A stretch of 64,000 nucleotides of DNA from CACIAM-69d sp001698445 (GCF_043235035.1 NZ_JAZAQF010000006.1:62001-126000), one strand, 5' to 3'; counted from the stretch's first letter, positions 24,904 through 34,334 are shown. Program-made: numbers and translations. The notes: generated by a model from the sequence alone, not told the origin.

Positions 24904-26067
24904 ATGAAACTAGCGGCGCGGGTCGGACAAGTCACCCCCTCCATCACGCTCGCCATCACTGCCAAGGCGAAGGCCATGAAAGCGAGCGGTCTGGATGTCT
25001 GTAGCTTCAGCGCCGGGGAGCCAGACTTCCCAACTCCGGCCCATGTGGTGGCGGCAGCCCAAAAGGCTTTGGATGAGGGCAAAACTCGCTATGGCCCGGC
25101 GGCTGGGGAGCCGGCCCTGCGCCAGGCGATCGCCCAGAAGCTGAACCGTGATAACCGATTGCCCTATGAACCGGAGCAGGTGATTGTCACCAACGGGGGC
25201 AAACATGCCCTCTACGGTTTGATGATGGCGATGATTGAGGCGGGCGATGAGGTGATTATTCCCGCGCCCTACTGGCTCAGCTATCCAGAGATGGTGGTGC
25301 TGGCGGGGGGCAAGCCGGTGATTGTGCCCACCACCGAGGAAACGGGCTACAAGATTACGCCGGAACAGTTGCGATCGGTGATTACGCCGCGCACCAAGCT
25401 GCTGGTGATGAATTCGCCATCAAACCCTACGGGCAAGGTTTACAGCCCCGATGAAATTCGGGCGATCGCCCAGGTGGTGATCGAAGCAGACATTGCGGTG
25501 GTGTCCGATGAAATTTACGAAAAAATTCTCTACGACGGGGCCGAGCACTTGAGCATTGCGGCCGTGGAGGGCATGTTCGATCGCACCCTGGTTTGTAACG
25601 GGTTCGCCAAGGCCTATTCCATGACCGGCTGGCGGGTGGGCTACCTGGCTGGCCCCCATGCCCTCATTAACGCCGTGGCCACCATTCAGGGCCATGCCAC
25701 TTCCAATGTTTGTACCTTCGCCCAGTTTGGGGCAGTGGCGGCCCTGGAAGAGTCCCAAGACTGCGTGGCGGAAATGTTGGCGGCCTTCACGAAGCGGCGA
25801 TCGGTGATGTTGGAACGGATTCGGGCCTTGCCGGGGATCACCTGCTCAGAGCCGGAAGGTGCGTTTTATCTGTTCCCGAATATTGCGCAGTTGGGCCTCG
25901 GGTCGATCGAGTTTTGCCAGCGCCTCCTGGAGGAGTTCCAAGTGGCCACAATTCCCGGCTTGCCCTTTGGCTCAGATGCCAACTTCCGTCTGTCCTATGC
26001 CACGGATCTGGATACGATTTTGCGGGGCATGGATCGACTGGATAAGTTTGTGGCTTCTTTGCAGTAG
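24904..26067 (+). CDS. aspC: Aspartate aminotransferase-type PLP enzyme (class I/II)
   Basis: PLP-dependent transaminase of 387 residues, probably interconverting aspartate/2-oxoglutarate with oxaloacetate/glutamate. Subgroup I-gamma enzymes of this kind can also act as prephenate aminotransferases. Motifs visible: SFSAGEPDFPTP (substrate loop), TNGGKHALYGLM (PLP phosphate), SPSNPTGKVY with the Asn, VVSDEIYEKILYDG with Asp/Tyr, and the Schiff-base Lys in NGFAKAYSMTGWRVGY. The C-terminal Arg region FRLSYA contacts the substrate carboxylate. ATG at 24904 gives the usual MKLAARVGQVTPS start. An 11-bp inverted repeat follows the stop. Confidence 0.92.
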   Translation: MKLAARVGQVTPSITLAITAKAKAMKASGLDVCSFSAGEPDFPTPAHVVAAAQKALDEGKTRYGPAAGEPALRQAIAQKLNRDNRLPYEPEQVIVTNGGKHALYGLMMAMIEAGDEVIIPAPYWLSYPEMVVLAGGKPVIVPTTEETGYKITPEQLRSVITPRTKLLVMNSPSNPTGKVYSPDEIRAIAQVVIEADIAVVSDEIYEKILYDGAEHLSIAAVEGMFDRTLVCNGFAKAYSMTGWRVGYLAGPHALINAVATIQGHATSNVCTFAQFGAVAALEESQDCVAEMLAAFTKRRSVMLERIRALPGITCSEPEGAFYLFPNIAQLGLGSIEFCQRLLEEFQVATIPGLPFGSDANFRLSYATDLDTILRGMDRLDKFVASLQ

Positions 26068-26090
26068 GTGGCCATCAGCGTTCAATCAGG

Positions 26091-26132
26091 GCGCTGAATC
26101 CTGGGTCAAGGCTTGATTGGGGGATTCAGCGC
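26091..26132. other. Inverted repeat after aspC
   Basis: GCGCTGAATCC (26091-26101) and GGATTCAGCGC (26122-26132) form a perfect 11-bp stem with a 20-base loop, 24 bases after the aspC stop. There is no T-run on the plus strand. It may stabilise or end the aspC transcript. Confidence 0.5.
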
Positions 26133-26240
26133 TGGGGGTGAATCAACGGCTGAGTCTCTGGCTGTCTGGGCTGCTGGATGTTTGGCGGTTGCTTGAGATG
26201 GGTTGATCGCGTGATTCACCGTTTCAGGATTAATCAACAG

Positions 26241-26273
26241 TTCAGTTTCCGAACACCATTCAGTTTCCGAACA
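26241..26273. repeat. 18-bp tandem repeat, 1.8 copies, before a start codon
   Basis: TTCAGTTTCCGAACACCA is followed by TTCAGTTTCCGAACA. The repeat ends three bases before the ATG at 26277, so the leader of the small membrane protein is built from it. Confidence 0.85.
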
Positions 26274-26276
26274 GCT

Positions 26277-26546
26277 ATGAACCGTACCACCAATCCTTTG
26301 CAAATTTGGCAGTTGGCGACCCCTGAAGATCGGCGAGAGTTTGCCATGGGGCTATTGGTGGCTTTGTCTTTGGGGGTGGGCTTTGGGTTTGGTGCTGAAA
26401 ATTTCTATGTGGGTCTTTTAACCGGTTTGGTGGTGATGACCCTTCAGCAGCAACAGTTGGCCACAACGGTGCTGTTGCGGGAACTGGGCAAGGTGCGGGA
26501 GCTAGTGGATCGATCGAGCGATCGGGCTGAGGATGGGCCCGCCTGA
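26277..26546 (+). CDS. Small membrane protein, function unknown
   Basis: Protein of 89 residues (MNRTTNPLQIWQLATPEDRREFAMGLL...) with one long or two short membrane segments (~24-55: LLVALSLGVGFGFGAENFYVGLLTGLVVMTL) and a charged C-terminus (VRELVDRSSDRAED). I do not recognise it. ATG at 26277 is chosen because the upstream in-frame sequence is tandem-repeat DNA. There is no good Shine-Dalgarno sequence. It is convergent with the LptC-type gene, 59 bases from its stop. Confidence 0.6.
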   Translation: MNRTTNPLQIWQLATPEDRREFAMGLLVALSLGVGFGFGAENFYVGLLTGLVVMTLQQQQLATTVLLRELGKVRELVDRSSDRAEDGPA

Positions 26547-26605
26547 GGTTTCGTGGATCCTGAACGGGCGATCGAACCCAGGATCGTGGATTCTGCGGAT
26601 CGATC

Positions 26606-28321
26606 CTAAGGGCCAAACAGGTTCGAGAATGGATCTTCAAAAATGCCGGTTTCTGTCCCCAACAGGGCCGGCGGAATAGGCGGCAAGGTGCTGGGGATGG
26701 GGGGCGGGCCCACGGGCGTGGCAGCGGGCCCCGGCGCGGGCGCACCAACGACGGGACTGGGCGCGGGTGCGGGGGAAGCGGCGGCCTGGAGATTTTCCGG
26801 GAAGAAGGTCGATCGGGCGCGGCTGTTGCCCCCGGATTGCAGGAAGATTGCGCCGTCTTTCATGGAACCCACGCCATAGTTACCCCGGGAAATGAGGAAG
26901 GGGTTGGCCTGTTGATAAAACACATTGCCAAAGGCTTGGAGCTGCTGATCGCGCATGGACCAAATCAGCCGATCGCTGCTGAGGTTGGCGCTGCGGAGGC
27001 GGGACACACCGCGCACATTGCCCAACATTTCGGCATTTTGGTTTTTGAGATCCATGAATCCCCGATCGGCGTTTAACACCACCTGCTGTTGTCGTTCGTA
27101 GACCGTCACGGGGCGATCGGCCGTCAGGGACTGGGCTTGGAATTGCCAAATGAGGGAATCGCTGGCCACGTCCACCCCGGGATTGCCGGTGCTGACTTGG
27201 GCTTGGTTACGCAAAAAGGCAACGCGATCCTTCAAACTCACATCTACCAAGTTGCCCACGGCCCGATCGGAAATGACACAGCGACCGCCCGCACAGTTAA
27301 ACCGCTCGATGATGGTGCGGGTGTCGCTGCTGACCAGTTGCGGTTTTTGTTGCCACACCACCCGCTGGGATTGCACACGCACGGCGGGATCCTGGCGCAC
27401 CCCCACCACGTTGCCGATCGCCTGGGCCACTTGGTCTTTCATTTGCCAAATGATTCGATCGGCCCGCAGTTGCATCGGCGGGTTTTGGCCGGTGGCAACG
27501 GCCTTGCCCTCCGCCTGGGCCACTTGGTCTTTCATTTGCCACAACACCCGATCGGCCGTCAGCCGGTTGGCTCCCTGGTTCTGGACGGCGACCACATTCC
27601 CAATCGCCTCGCTGATTTGTTTTTTGCGCTGCCAAACCAGCCGATCGGTCGTCAGCTTCATCTCGGGTTTGCTGCCGGTGGCCACCACCTTCCCGATCGC
27701 CTGTAGCTCATCGGCCTTCATTTGCCAAATCAGCCGATCGCTGTCCAACTTCATCTGGCGATCCTTGGAGACCAGCTTCACCGCCTGCGCCATCTCCACC
27801 CGGCGATCGCGACTAAACGCCACCGCCTCCTGGGATTGGATCTTGGCTTGGGGATGATTCAGTGTCACCCCGCCCTTCATTTGCAGTTGGAACTTCGCGG
27901 GCTCCCAGGTGGCCGAGCCGCCTTGGAATTCCATCTTTTCCCGCAAATCCTTAGCTCGCAAGTTGCCGGAAACTTTCAAAACTTGCCCGTTTTGTTCCAC
28001 TTCCCCCTGTTTGGCCGTGATCTCATAGACCACCTTGCCATCCTGGAACAGCTTGCCCTTCACGTCTGACAGTTTGGCCAGCTTGCGATCGCGAGAATAG
28101 CGTGCCTGGTTGGCCCGCACTTCCCACAACACCTGCCCCTGCTTGTCCGCTCGGTTCAGGGTCAAATTGTCAAACACCAAGTCTCCTTGGAAATCCTCTG
28201 CGGCCTTCGTGTCGGCGGCAATTCGTTCCTCCCCTCGATTGCGATTGCCACAGGCCGTGCTCAGGCCGGCAATCAATGCAAGGGCGACCAGTCCCCGAAT
28301 AGCGCGAGTTGAAAAGCTCAT
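26606..28321 (-). CDS. Large LptC-type periplasmic lipoprotein with 31-residue repeats
   Basis: Protein of 571 residues. The signal peptide ends in a lipobox (LSTAC, Cys24). An LptC/LptA (OstA)-like beta-rich domain follows (~45-190; FDNLTLNRADKQGQVLWEVRANQARYSRDR...). Four tandem 31-residue repeats cover ~195-318 (DRLIWQMK...QAIGKVVA type) and more diverged units run to ~480. The C-terminus is Pro/Ala-rich. LptC/LptA proteins form a beta-jellyroll bridge carrying lipopolysaccharide across the periplasm, so a long version suggests a transport or scaffold role at the envelope; this is inference. ATG at 28321 fits the signal peptide; the upstream frame is repeat-rich and rejected. Confidence 0.8.
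   Translation of the reverse strand: MSFSTRAIRGLVALALIAGLSTACGNRNRGEERIAADTKAAEDFQGDLVFDNLTLNRADKQGQVLWEVRANQARYSRDRKLAKLSDVKGKLFQDGKVVYEITAKQGEVEQNGQVLKVSGNLRAKDLREKMEFQGGSATWEPAKFQLQMKGGVTLNHPQAKIQSQEAVAFSRDRRVEMAQAVKLVSKDRQMKLDSDRLIWQMKADELQAIGKVVATGSKPEMKLTTDRLVWQRKKQISEAIGNVVAVQNQGANRLTADRVLWQMKDQVAQAEGKAVATGQNPPMQLRADRIIWQMKDQVAQAIGNVVGVRQDPAVRVQSQRVVWQQKPQLVSSDTRTIIERFNCAGGRCVISDRAVGNLVDVSLKDRVAFLRNQAQVSTGNPGVDVASDSLIWQFQAQSLTADRPVTVYERQQQVVLNADRGFMDLKNQNAEMLGNVRGVSRLRSANLSSDRLIWSMRDQQLQAFGNVFYQQANPFLISRGNYGVGSMKDGAIFLQSGGNSRARSTFFPENLQAAASPAPAPSPVVGAPAPGPAATPVGPPPIPSTLPPIPPALLGTETGIFEDPFSNLFGP
27368..27739 (-). repeat. Four in-frame 93-bp repeats inside the LptC-type gene
   Basis: These encode residues ~195-225, 226-256, 257-287 and 288-318, each 31 residues with the pattern DR-(L/V/I)-x-WQ-x-K...AIG-VVA. 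Two units share the identical DNA segment ACTTGGTCTTTCATTTGCCA, which points to fairly recent duplication or homogenisation. Confidence 0.85.
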
Positions 28322-28602
28322 AGGTGCAGCAGCGGTTGATCCTGAGTCTGATCTTGGGTTGGCCCCTAGGTTGGATTCTGGGTTGGATTCGGCTGAATTC
28401 GTTGGGGTTGAATTCGGTTCGATCCTGGTCAAGGGGGGGTAGCCCATGGGCGATCGCTGAGGATAGAAAAACCGCGATCGTCAACCGCAATTCTAAAGGC
28501 GAACGGGTAGGGACGGGATTGTCAAGGTCAGTTTCTTGCGGAACTGGGACCCCAACAGGCTGCGATGCGTACCGAAACCGAGGGCTGCAACGGGGCGTAG
28601 GC

Positions 28603-29202
28603 TTAGCTCTCTAAGCGCTCTTCATCCGCATGGGGTAAGGGATGGTAGGTGTAGCCTTGGCGGGGGCTTTTTTTGATGTCGTCCTTGATGGCATCCAAAT
28701 CAATATAGCGATCGGCCACATTGATCAAATTGTCGCTGGTCATCGATCGCAAGCTGACCACTTCCACCCGCGCCCCGCGATAGCTAACCGCATCCACCGC
28801 ATAGGCTAAATCCCCATCGCCACTGACCAAAATAGCCGTGTCATAGGAACCCACCAGCGCCATCATGTCCACGGCGATTTCCACATCGAGGTTGGCCTTT
28901 TTAGACCCATCGGGGAGCTGCACCAAGTCCTTGGCCACCACCCGATAACCATTGCGGCGCATCCACAACAAAAAGCCCTGTTGCTTTTCGTTGGTGCGAT
29001 CGACCCCGGTGTAAAAGAATGATCGCAACAGCCGCGATCCGGCAGTCAGGCGGCAAAGCAGTTTGGTGTAGTCGATTTCAATGCCCAATTGCAGCGCCGC
29101 ATAGAACAAATTCGATCCATCAATAAAGATGGCCACCCGCCCTCGATTTTCCAGAACTTGCTCTGGCGTAAAGATCGGATCTCGCTCCATGTTGCTATTC
29201 AT
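28603..29202 (-). CDS. LabA-like NYN-domain protein
   Basis: Protein of 199 residues. The NYN (PIN-like) nuclease fold has conserved acidic residues in VAIFIDGSNLFYAAL (~23-37), KANLDVEIAVDMM (~102-114) and LVSGDGDLAYAVD (~125-137). The family includes LabA, which acts in negative feedback of the KaiC circadian output in Synechococcus, and many RNA-processing proteins, so the role here is open. ATG at 29202 has a GAGG site; ATG at 29190 is an alternative. It lies 205 bases downstream of metG on the same strand and 281 bases upstream of the LptC-type gene. Confidence 0.85.
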   Translation of the reverse strand: MNSNMERDPIFTPEQVLENRGRVAIFIDGSNLFYAALQLGIEIDYTKLLCRLTAGSRLLRSFFYTGVDRTNEKQQGFLLWMRRNGYRVVAKDLVQLPDGSKKANLDVEIAVDMMALVGSYDTAILVSGDGDLAYAVDAVSYRGARVEVVSLRSMTSDNLINVADRYIDLDAIKDDIKKSPRQGYTYHPLPHADEERLES

Positions 29203-29407
29203 GATTGTTATGCCTCGTCGTTTAAAGAAGGAGATGGAACCCGCTTGATCGCCAGCCCATCGAAAAAGGTTTCAAAGGTTCTTAAAGAGCAAAAAGAAAG
29301 AAAAAGATCATCAAAAGCTCGGGACTTTTCAGGAGAGTTCTAGCAACTCCCTTCACGATAACCCGATCACTCCGGTGGTCAATTCCAGTGCAATCGGTGC
29401 TCGCAAG

Positions 29408-31021
29408 CTACTGCGGCATTTCCAGCTTTTGGAACACGGGTTGCGGTTCCACCAGCCCTTGCCCTGCCGGTAGGCCACCCCAATGGCCATGCCCTCCTAA
29501 TTGCTCCCGCAGGGACGGATCCGCATTCACGCGATCGAAATCCACCGCAAACCCCAATTGGCCATAAATCCGGCTGCTCAGTTGAGGCACGATCGGGGAC
29601 AGCCAATAGGCCGCCAACCGCACCGACTCCAACACCGCATACAGGATTGCTTCCACAGCCGCCCGATCGCCCTGTTTGAACTTCGTCCAGGGAGCCTGCT
29701 CGTCTAAGTACTTGTTGCCCGTTTGAGCCAACGTCAGCACCGACTGGCAGGCCTCGTGCAGCGCCATGGCCCGATAGGCCCGCCCTGCACGATCGCCCAA
29801 CGTCGTGCCCAATTGGCGCAACGGATCCGTTTCCGCCACCGTCACCGACGGCACCCGACCCTCGCAATACTTGTGGGCCATCTTGAGGGTTCGGTTCAGC
29901 AAATTTCCCAAATCATTCGCCAAGTCCGCATTCACGATATTAATAAACCGCGTTTCATTGAAGTCCCCATCGCGGCCAAACTCAATTTCCTTGAGGAAGT
30001 AGTAACGAACCGCGTCGCTACCATAACGATCGATCAATGCCACCGGATCGATCGTATTCCCCAGCGTTTTGCCCATCTTTTGGCCATCTTTCGTTAAGAA
30101 GCCATGACCAAACAACCTTTGGGGAATTGGTAACCCAGCCGACATTAACATTGCTGGCCAATAAATGGCATGAAACCTCAGGATATCCTTACCAATCACA
30201 TGGGTACTGATCGGCCACCAATGCTTCAGGGCATTCTCCAGCGTCGGGTCTTCATCGGGTTCTAACAGTGCCGTCACGTAGCCCAACAGCGCATCAAACC
30301 AGACATAAAGCGTATGCTTGGGATCATTGGGCAGTGCGAATCCCCAGTCAATATTGACCCGTGAAATGGAGAAATCTTGCAGCCCTCGCTCCACAAATGC
30401 CAACACCTCATTGCGGCGACTTTCCGGTTGAATAAACTCCGGATGGTCTCCATAAAATTGCTGCAGCGCTGTCTGATATTTGGAGAGCCGGAAAAAATAA
30501 TTTTCCTCATCGCGCCACTCAGCCTGCTTGTTGGGATGCACCAGGCAATGATGATCCTCCGTTAGCTCCCGCTCTTCCTTAAACTCTTCGCAGGAAACGC
30601 AGTACCACCCCTGTTGCTTTCCGGAATAAATGTCCCCCGCAGCCCAAACTCGCTCAAAAAATTCCACCACAATGGCGCGATGTCGATCGTCCGTTGTCCG
30701 AATGAAGCGATCGTAACGGATATTCAGCTTTTGCCAGAGATCGGTGAAACCCTGAACAATTTCATCACAGTGTTCCTGAGGGTTTTTGTTGCGTTCCTGG
30801 GCTGTCCGTTCGATTTTTTGGCCATGCTCATCGGTGCCGGTAATCATTAGCACCGGGTACCCCTGTAACCGATAAAAACGGCCCACCGCATCCACCGCCA
30901 TCGTGGTGTAGGCACTACCGATGTGGGGTAATGCGTTGACGTAATAGAGGGGGGTTGTGATCGTGAAGGGGGACGGTTGGAGGGGAGGCGGGGAACTGGT
31001 CAAATCTTCGGTGACAACCAT
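29408..31021 (-). CDS. metG: Methionyl-tRNA synthetase
   Basis: Class I tRNA synthetase of 537 residues that charges tRNA-Met. The HIGH-type motif is in YYVNALPHIGSAYTT, preceded by TTPL. The KMSKS loop reads KMGKTLGN (~298-305), a variant seen in many bacterial MetRS. The zinc-knuckle region contains CVSCEEFKEERELTEDHHCLVH. The alpha-helical anticodon-binding domain follows, and there is no C-terminal tRBD-like dimer domain, so this is the short form. ATG at 31021 is used. It is separated from labA-like and the upstream secreted-protein gene by 200-300 base gaps. Confidence 0.96.
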   Translation of the reverse strand: MVVTEDLTSSPPPLQPSPFTITTPLYYVNALPHIGSAYTTMAVDAVGRFYRLQGYPVLMITGTDEHGQKIERTAQERNKNPQEHCDEIVQGFTDLWQKLNIRYDRFIRTTDDRHRAIVVEFFERVWAAGDIYSGKQQGWYCVSCEEFKEERELTEDHHCLVHPNKQAEWRDEENYFFRLSKYQTALQQFYGDHPEFIQPESRRNEVLAFVERGLQDFSISRVNIDWGFALPNDPKHTLYVWFDALLGYVTALLEPDEDPTLENALKHWWPISTHVIGKDILRFHAIYWPAMLMSAGLPIPQRLFGHGFLTKDGQKMGKTLGNTIDPVALIDRYGSDAVRYYFLKEIEFGRDGDFNETRFINIVNADLANDLGNLLNRTLKMAHKYCEGRVPSVTVAETDPLRQLGTTLGDRAGRAYRAMALHEACQSVLTLAQTGNKYLDEQAPWTKFKQGDRAAVEAILYAVLESVRLAAYWLSPIVPQLSSRIYGQLGFAVDFDRVNADPSLREQLGGHGHWGGLPAGQGLVEPQPVFQKLEMPQ

Positions 31022-31313
31022 GGATCGACAGACGAGATTAGGGGGATTTGTTAAGCGGAAAAACTGAGTATTTTTTCACAGCTTCTTAGAATACGGCCGA
31101 ACCGAGCTTGCCGTCTATGGAGTACGGGGCGGGAGTCTGGGAGAGTTGAAGGAATTTTGGATCCAACTTGGGGCTGCAATTCAACCGAACCAGGGGACTG
31201 GGGCCAGTTTTACCCTAGGCGATGAGCGGGAAAAGCGGAGAGAACGATCGGGGTTTCCATAGATTTGTGCAGATTTGCGTGGAAGATGCCCCAGAAATGC
31301 CCTAAAAATGCAC

Positions 31314-31781
31314 TCACTCTGCCGTCAACCGGTAGGGGCTGCGCATCCCTGGCTTGAAGGTTCCGACCCAAACCTCGTAGGTGCCAGCCGGCCACTGGGG
31401 TGCGGTCACTTGGGCGGAAGCTGTGCCCACGGTGTCATCACCACACAGAAGCAGTCCGTTGGGGCCCCGCACAGCCAAGGTGGTGTCGTCTTGGCCGCTG
31501 TTGATACTGAGGGTTAGGTTGGCAATGGGGGTTTGTAGGGTCAGGCGGTGATTGGGACTCAGGGAACTGAAGCCTAGGCAATCATGACCCGCTTGGTCGG
31601 TCGATCGCCCCAGAACGGCGGAGGGCAAGTCATGGGAGCCGATCGCCGTGCCGGTGAGGGAACCTTTGGGGTTGCTGTTGGAAAGGGTCAAGTCCCCGTC
31701 AAGGGAGGTCTGGGCGATCGCGCGGGTGGCCCAGCAGCTCACCATGGCACAACCTAAGGTCAAAATCAGGGCAGGTTTCAC
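31314..31781 (-). CDS. Secreted protein with PPC-like beta domain, function unknown
   Basis: Protein of 155 residues with a typical signal peptide (MKPALILTLGCAMVSCWATRA..., predicted cleavage after AIA). The mature ~130 residues are beta-rich, with NLTLSINSGQDDTTLAVRGPNGLLLCGDD and PAGTYEVWVGTF. These resemble the bacterial pre-peptidase C-terminal (PPC) type of domain. The start is GTG at 31781, no closer ATG being compatible with the signal peptide. The partner genes give no clue. It may be a periplasmic or outer-surface protein; the function is unknown. Confidence 0.72.
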   Translation of the reverse strand: MKPALILTLGCAMVSCWATRAIAQTSLDGDLTLSNSNPKGSLTGTAIGSHDLPSAVLGRSTDQAGHDCLGFSSLSPNHRLTLQTPIANLTLSINSGQDDTTLAVRGPNGLLLCGDDTVGTASAQVTAPQWPAGTYEVWVGTFKPGMRSPYRLTAE

Positions 31782-31902
31782 GGTTCAAGGTCTCCAATCG
31801 CAAGCTGAATGGGTACTATTCAACCTATTCTCAGCGGTGCGACCTCGGCCCGCCGTTTCGACCTATTTTTGATCCGACTGTGGCAGTTCCACGGAGACAA
31901 AG

Positions 31903-32082
31903 ATGCCGTTAATTTTTGGGGCGATCGGGGCGGTGGCCCTGCTGCTGTTTTTGGACTGGACTGTGGTGGGGGCTTTTGTGGCCGTTGTGCGCGGCTGGGT
32001 GGGTTGGGTGTTGCCGTTGCCCGGTTGGTTGGCGGCCGTTGGGGGATTGGCTTTTTTGGTTTGGTGTCTGAGCGAGGATTAG
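31903..32082 (+). CDS. 59-residue membrane protein
   Basis: Short ORF beginning MPLIFGAIGAVALLLFLDW and ending FLVWCLSED. It contains two hydrophobic helices (~1-27 and ~34-55) separated by VRGWVGW. A GGAG site lies eight bases before the ATG. The length, clean ribosome-binding site and regular helix pattern make it likely to be real. I do not recognise the family. It is divergent from the secreted-protein gene and convergent with the histidine kinase gene. Confidence 0.6.
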   Translation: MPLIFGAIGAVALLLFLDWTVVGAFVAVVRGWVGWVLPLPGWLAAVGGLAFLVWCLSED

Positions 32083-32120
32083 TGTTGAAGATTGGACACT
32101 GAAAATTAGGTGTTGAGAAT

Positions 32121-32156
32121 TGGGCACTGAAGCTTGGGCACTGAAGCTTGGGCGCT
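32121..32156. repeat. 14-bp tandem repeat, about 2.5 copies
   Basis: TGGGCACTGAAGCT occurs twice perfectly, followed by TGGGCGCT, in the convergent gap between the small membrane protein and the histidine kinase gene. A diverged relative (TTGGACACTGAAAATT) precedes it. Confidence 0.85.
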
Positions 32157-32173
32157 TTTAAAACTGCAAAATC

Positions 32174-34237
32174 CTAATGGGGTTCGATCGCAGCGGCAAC
32201 CGCCAACGGCAGTTTGGTATCGAGGGGCAATTGACCATCGATTGGGATTTCGATCGTGAAAGTGGTGCCCTGGCCCGGCTGCGATTGACAACTGAGGCGA
32301 CCACCATGCTTTTCCTGCACAATTTTGTAGCTGATGGATAGGCCTAAACCGGTTCCTTTGCCCACATCTTTGGTGGTGAAAAAGGGGTCAAAAATGCGCT
32401 GAAGCAAGCCATCAGGAATGCCTAAGGCATTGTCTTGAATTTGAATTTTGACCCATCGATCGGGCGTGGTTGCCGTGAAAATCTCGATGGTAGGGATCCG
32501 CTGCTCCTGGGGAGCCAGCATCAATTCCTCTAGCGCGTCGATCGCGTTCGAGAGCAAATTCATGATCGCTTGGTTTAATTGACCCGGATAGCAAGTGACC
32601 AAAGGTAAATCGCCATAGTGTTTTTTCACCACAATTTCCGATCGCCCCTTACAAGATTTCAAGCGACTGCCCAAAATCACCAAGGTGTTATCAATTCCTT
32701 CATGGAGATTGGCTTGTTTATAATCCGCTTCATCCAGCCGTGCAAAATTTCTGAGAGAAATCACAATTTTACGAATGCGTGATGCTCCCACCTCCATAGA
32801 ACTCAGCAGTTGGGAAAAGTCTTCGATGATAAAATCTAGTTCTTCATCATCAATAGGGCCGCTTTCGGTTTCCACCGGCAAAGGCTGATTATCCCGAGCG
32901 CGGTAAGCCGCTATCACGGTCAAGAGTTGATTCATGTAGAGCTTAGCGTGAACCAAATTACCGTGAATGAAATTCACAGGATTATTAATTTCATGAGCGA
33001 TCCCTGCTACTAATTGCCCTAAACCTGACATTTTTTCACTCTGAACTAACTGACTTTGGGTTTGCTTGAGTTCCAGCAGGGTTGCTTCCAAATCATCATT
33101 TTTCTGGCCCAAGTCAGCCACGACCGCTTGAATTTCTGTCGTCATGCTATTGAAGGTGGCGGCCAAGGCTCCCAACTCATTGCGCTGCGAAACTTTAACC
33201 TTGGTGTGATAGTTTCCTTCTCGAATTTTTTTGGCGGCCGCCGTTAATAAGGTCAAGGGCTGAATGAGCGATCGCGTGACTAATATCCCAATCGCGATCG
33301 AGATCATAATTGAAATCAATAGCGCCCCCAGCAAGACCAAGCCCCACTGTCTTACGGGGGCATAAACTTCCTGCAAAGGCAGCTCCACCACCACATACCA
33401 TTGGATACTGGACATATAATCCGTGACCCCTAGCACTGGCACATTAGCTAGTCCTTGATAGGAGCGAACTCGGTTGGAATTGGTTCGGCTTTCCGTGGCA
33501 TATTGAGTGACACTAGCAGGCGCTTTTTGCAACTGAAAACGCTGATAGGCTTTGTTGGGCGATCGAGTTTTGGCAATTAACATTCCTCGTCGATCCAGAA
33601 TGTAGGTATAGCCTGTTTGGCCGACTCGATTATGGGCAACAATAAAATCAAGAAATTCTAAATTAACTTGAGCCACCAGCACCCCATCTAGTTGATCTTG
33701 CTGGTTATGCACGGGAGTGGCGATGGTGATTGCAGGAACTTGTGTCCTGGGATTCAGTTCCACATGGGTAATCTGTCGGGATTGATATTGCAACACCCGT
33801 TGCACCACGGAGTGATAGGGCCGGGTGAGGGCAATGGCCGCGACTTCATCACGCACGTAGGGGGCGATGGTGGTCAATAATTTGCCCTGGCGATCGAACA
33901 GGGCAACGGACTCGTAATGATGGTTATCGCGTACCAATCCTTCGAGCATATTTCGATGTTCCCAAGGATGTAGCTCGCTGAATCCGCGCACCTTGGTTAA
34001 ATAGCTCAAATGAAGTTGAATATCGTCTAAATAGGTCTCAATGCGACTAACAATCGATTGCGATCGAATTCGCTGTAGTTGCAAAGTGCGATCGATATAG
34101 GACTGGTAGCTCAAACCAATTAGAGCACCCCCAATTAAAACTACGTTGCCGATCACTAAGATCACCAATCCCACCCGCATTAACATTGCCAAGGAATATT
34201 CACGAGCAAAGAAACGGCTGAAGAAAGTTGCTTTCAT
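32174..34237 (-). CDS. Cache-HAMP sensor histidine kinase
   Basis: Membrane sensor kinase of 687 residues. TM1 (~20-44) is followed by a periplasmic dCache-type domain (~48-288, with GQTGYTYILDRRGMLIAKT), TM2 (~297-320) and HAMP (~321-373). A coiled coil leads into a HisKA-like domain with His415 in LVAGIAHEINNPVNFIHGN. The HATPase has N-box NLLSNAIDAL, FDPFFTTKDVGKGTGLGLSIS and GQGTTFTIEIP. ATG at 34237 is chosen; the frame upstream to 34432 overlaps the binding-protein gene and is rejected. It lies 97 bases downstream of the solute-binding lipoprotein gene, so the pair probably forms a sensing unit. There is no response regulator nearby. Confidence 0.9.
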   Translation of the reverse strand: MKATFFSRFFAREYSLAMLMRVGLVILVIGNVVLIGGALIGLSYQSYIDRTLQLQRIRSQSIVSRIETYLDDIQLHLSYLTKVRGFSELHPWEHRNMLEGLVRDNHHYESVALFDRQGKLLTTIAPYVRDEVAAIALTRPYHSVVQRVLQYQSRQITHVELNPRTQVPAITIATPVHNQQDQLDGVLVAQVNLEFLDFIVAHNRVGQTGYTYILDRRGMLIAKTRSPNKAYQRFQLQKAPASVTQYATESRTNSNRVRSYQGLANVPVLGVTDYMSSIQWYVVVELPLQEVYAPVRQWGLVLLGALLISIMISIAIGILVTRSLIQPLTLLTAAAKKIREGNYHTKVKVSQRNELGALAATFNSMTTEIQAVVADLGQKNDDLEATLLELKQTQSQLVQSEKMSGLGQLVAGIAHEINNPVNFIHGNLVHAKLYMNQLLTVIAAYRARDNQPLPVETESGPIDDEELDFIIEDFSQLLSSMEVGASRIRKIVISLRNFARLDEADYKQANLHEGIDNTLVILGSRLKSCKGRSEIVVKKHYGDLPLVTCYPGQLNQAIMNLLSNAIDALEELMLAPQEQRIPTIEIFTATTPDRWVKIQIQDNALGIPDGLLQRIFDPFFTTKDVGKGTGLGLSISYKIVQEKHGGRLSCQSQPGQGTTFTIEIPIDGQLPLDTKLPLAVAAAIEPH

Positions 34238-34334
34238 AGTGATATAACGGGAGAGAAAACAATCCCTTGAACCTGGTTTGAATTTGGTGAGTAATGGTGA
34301 AGGCTCAAGGGCAACGGTCTTGAACTTAGAATTC

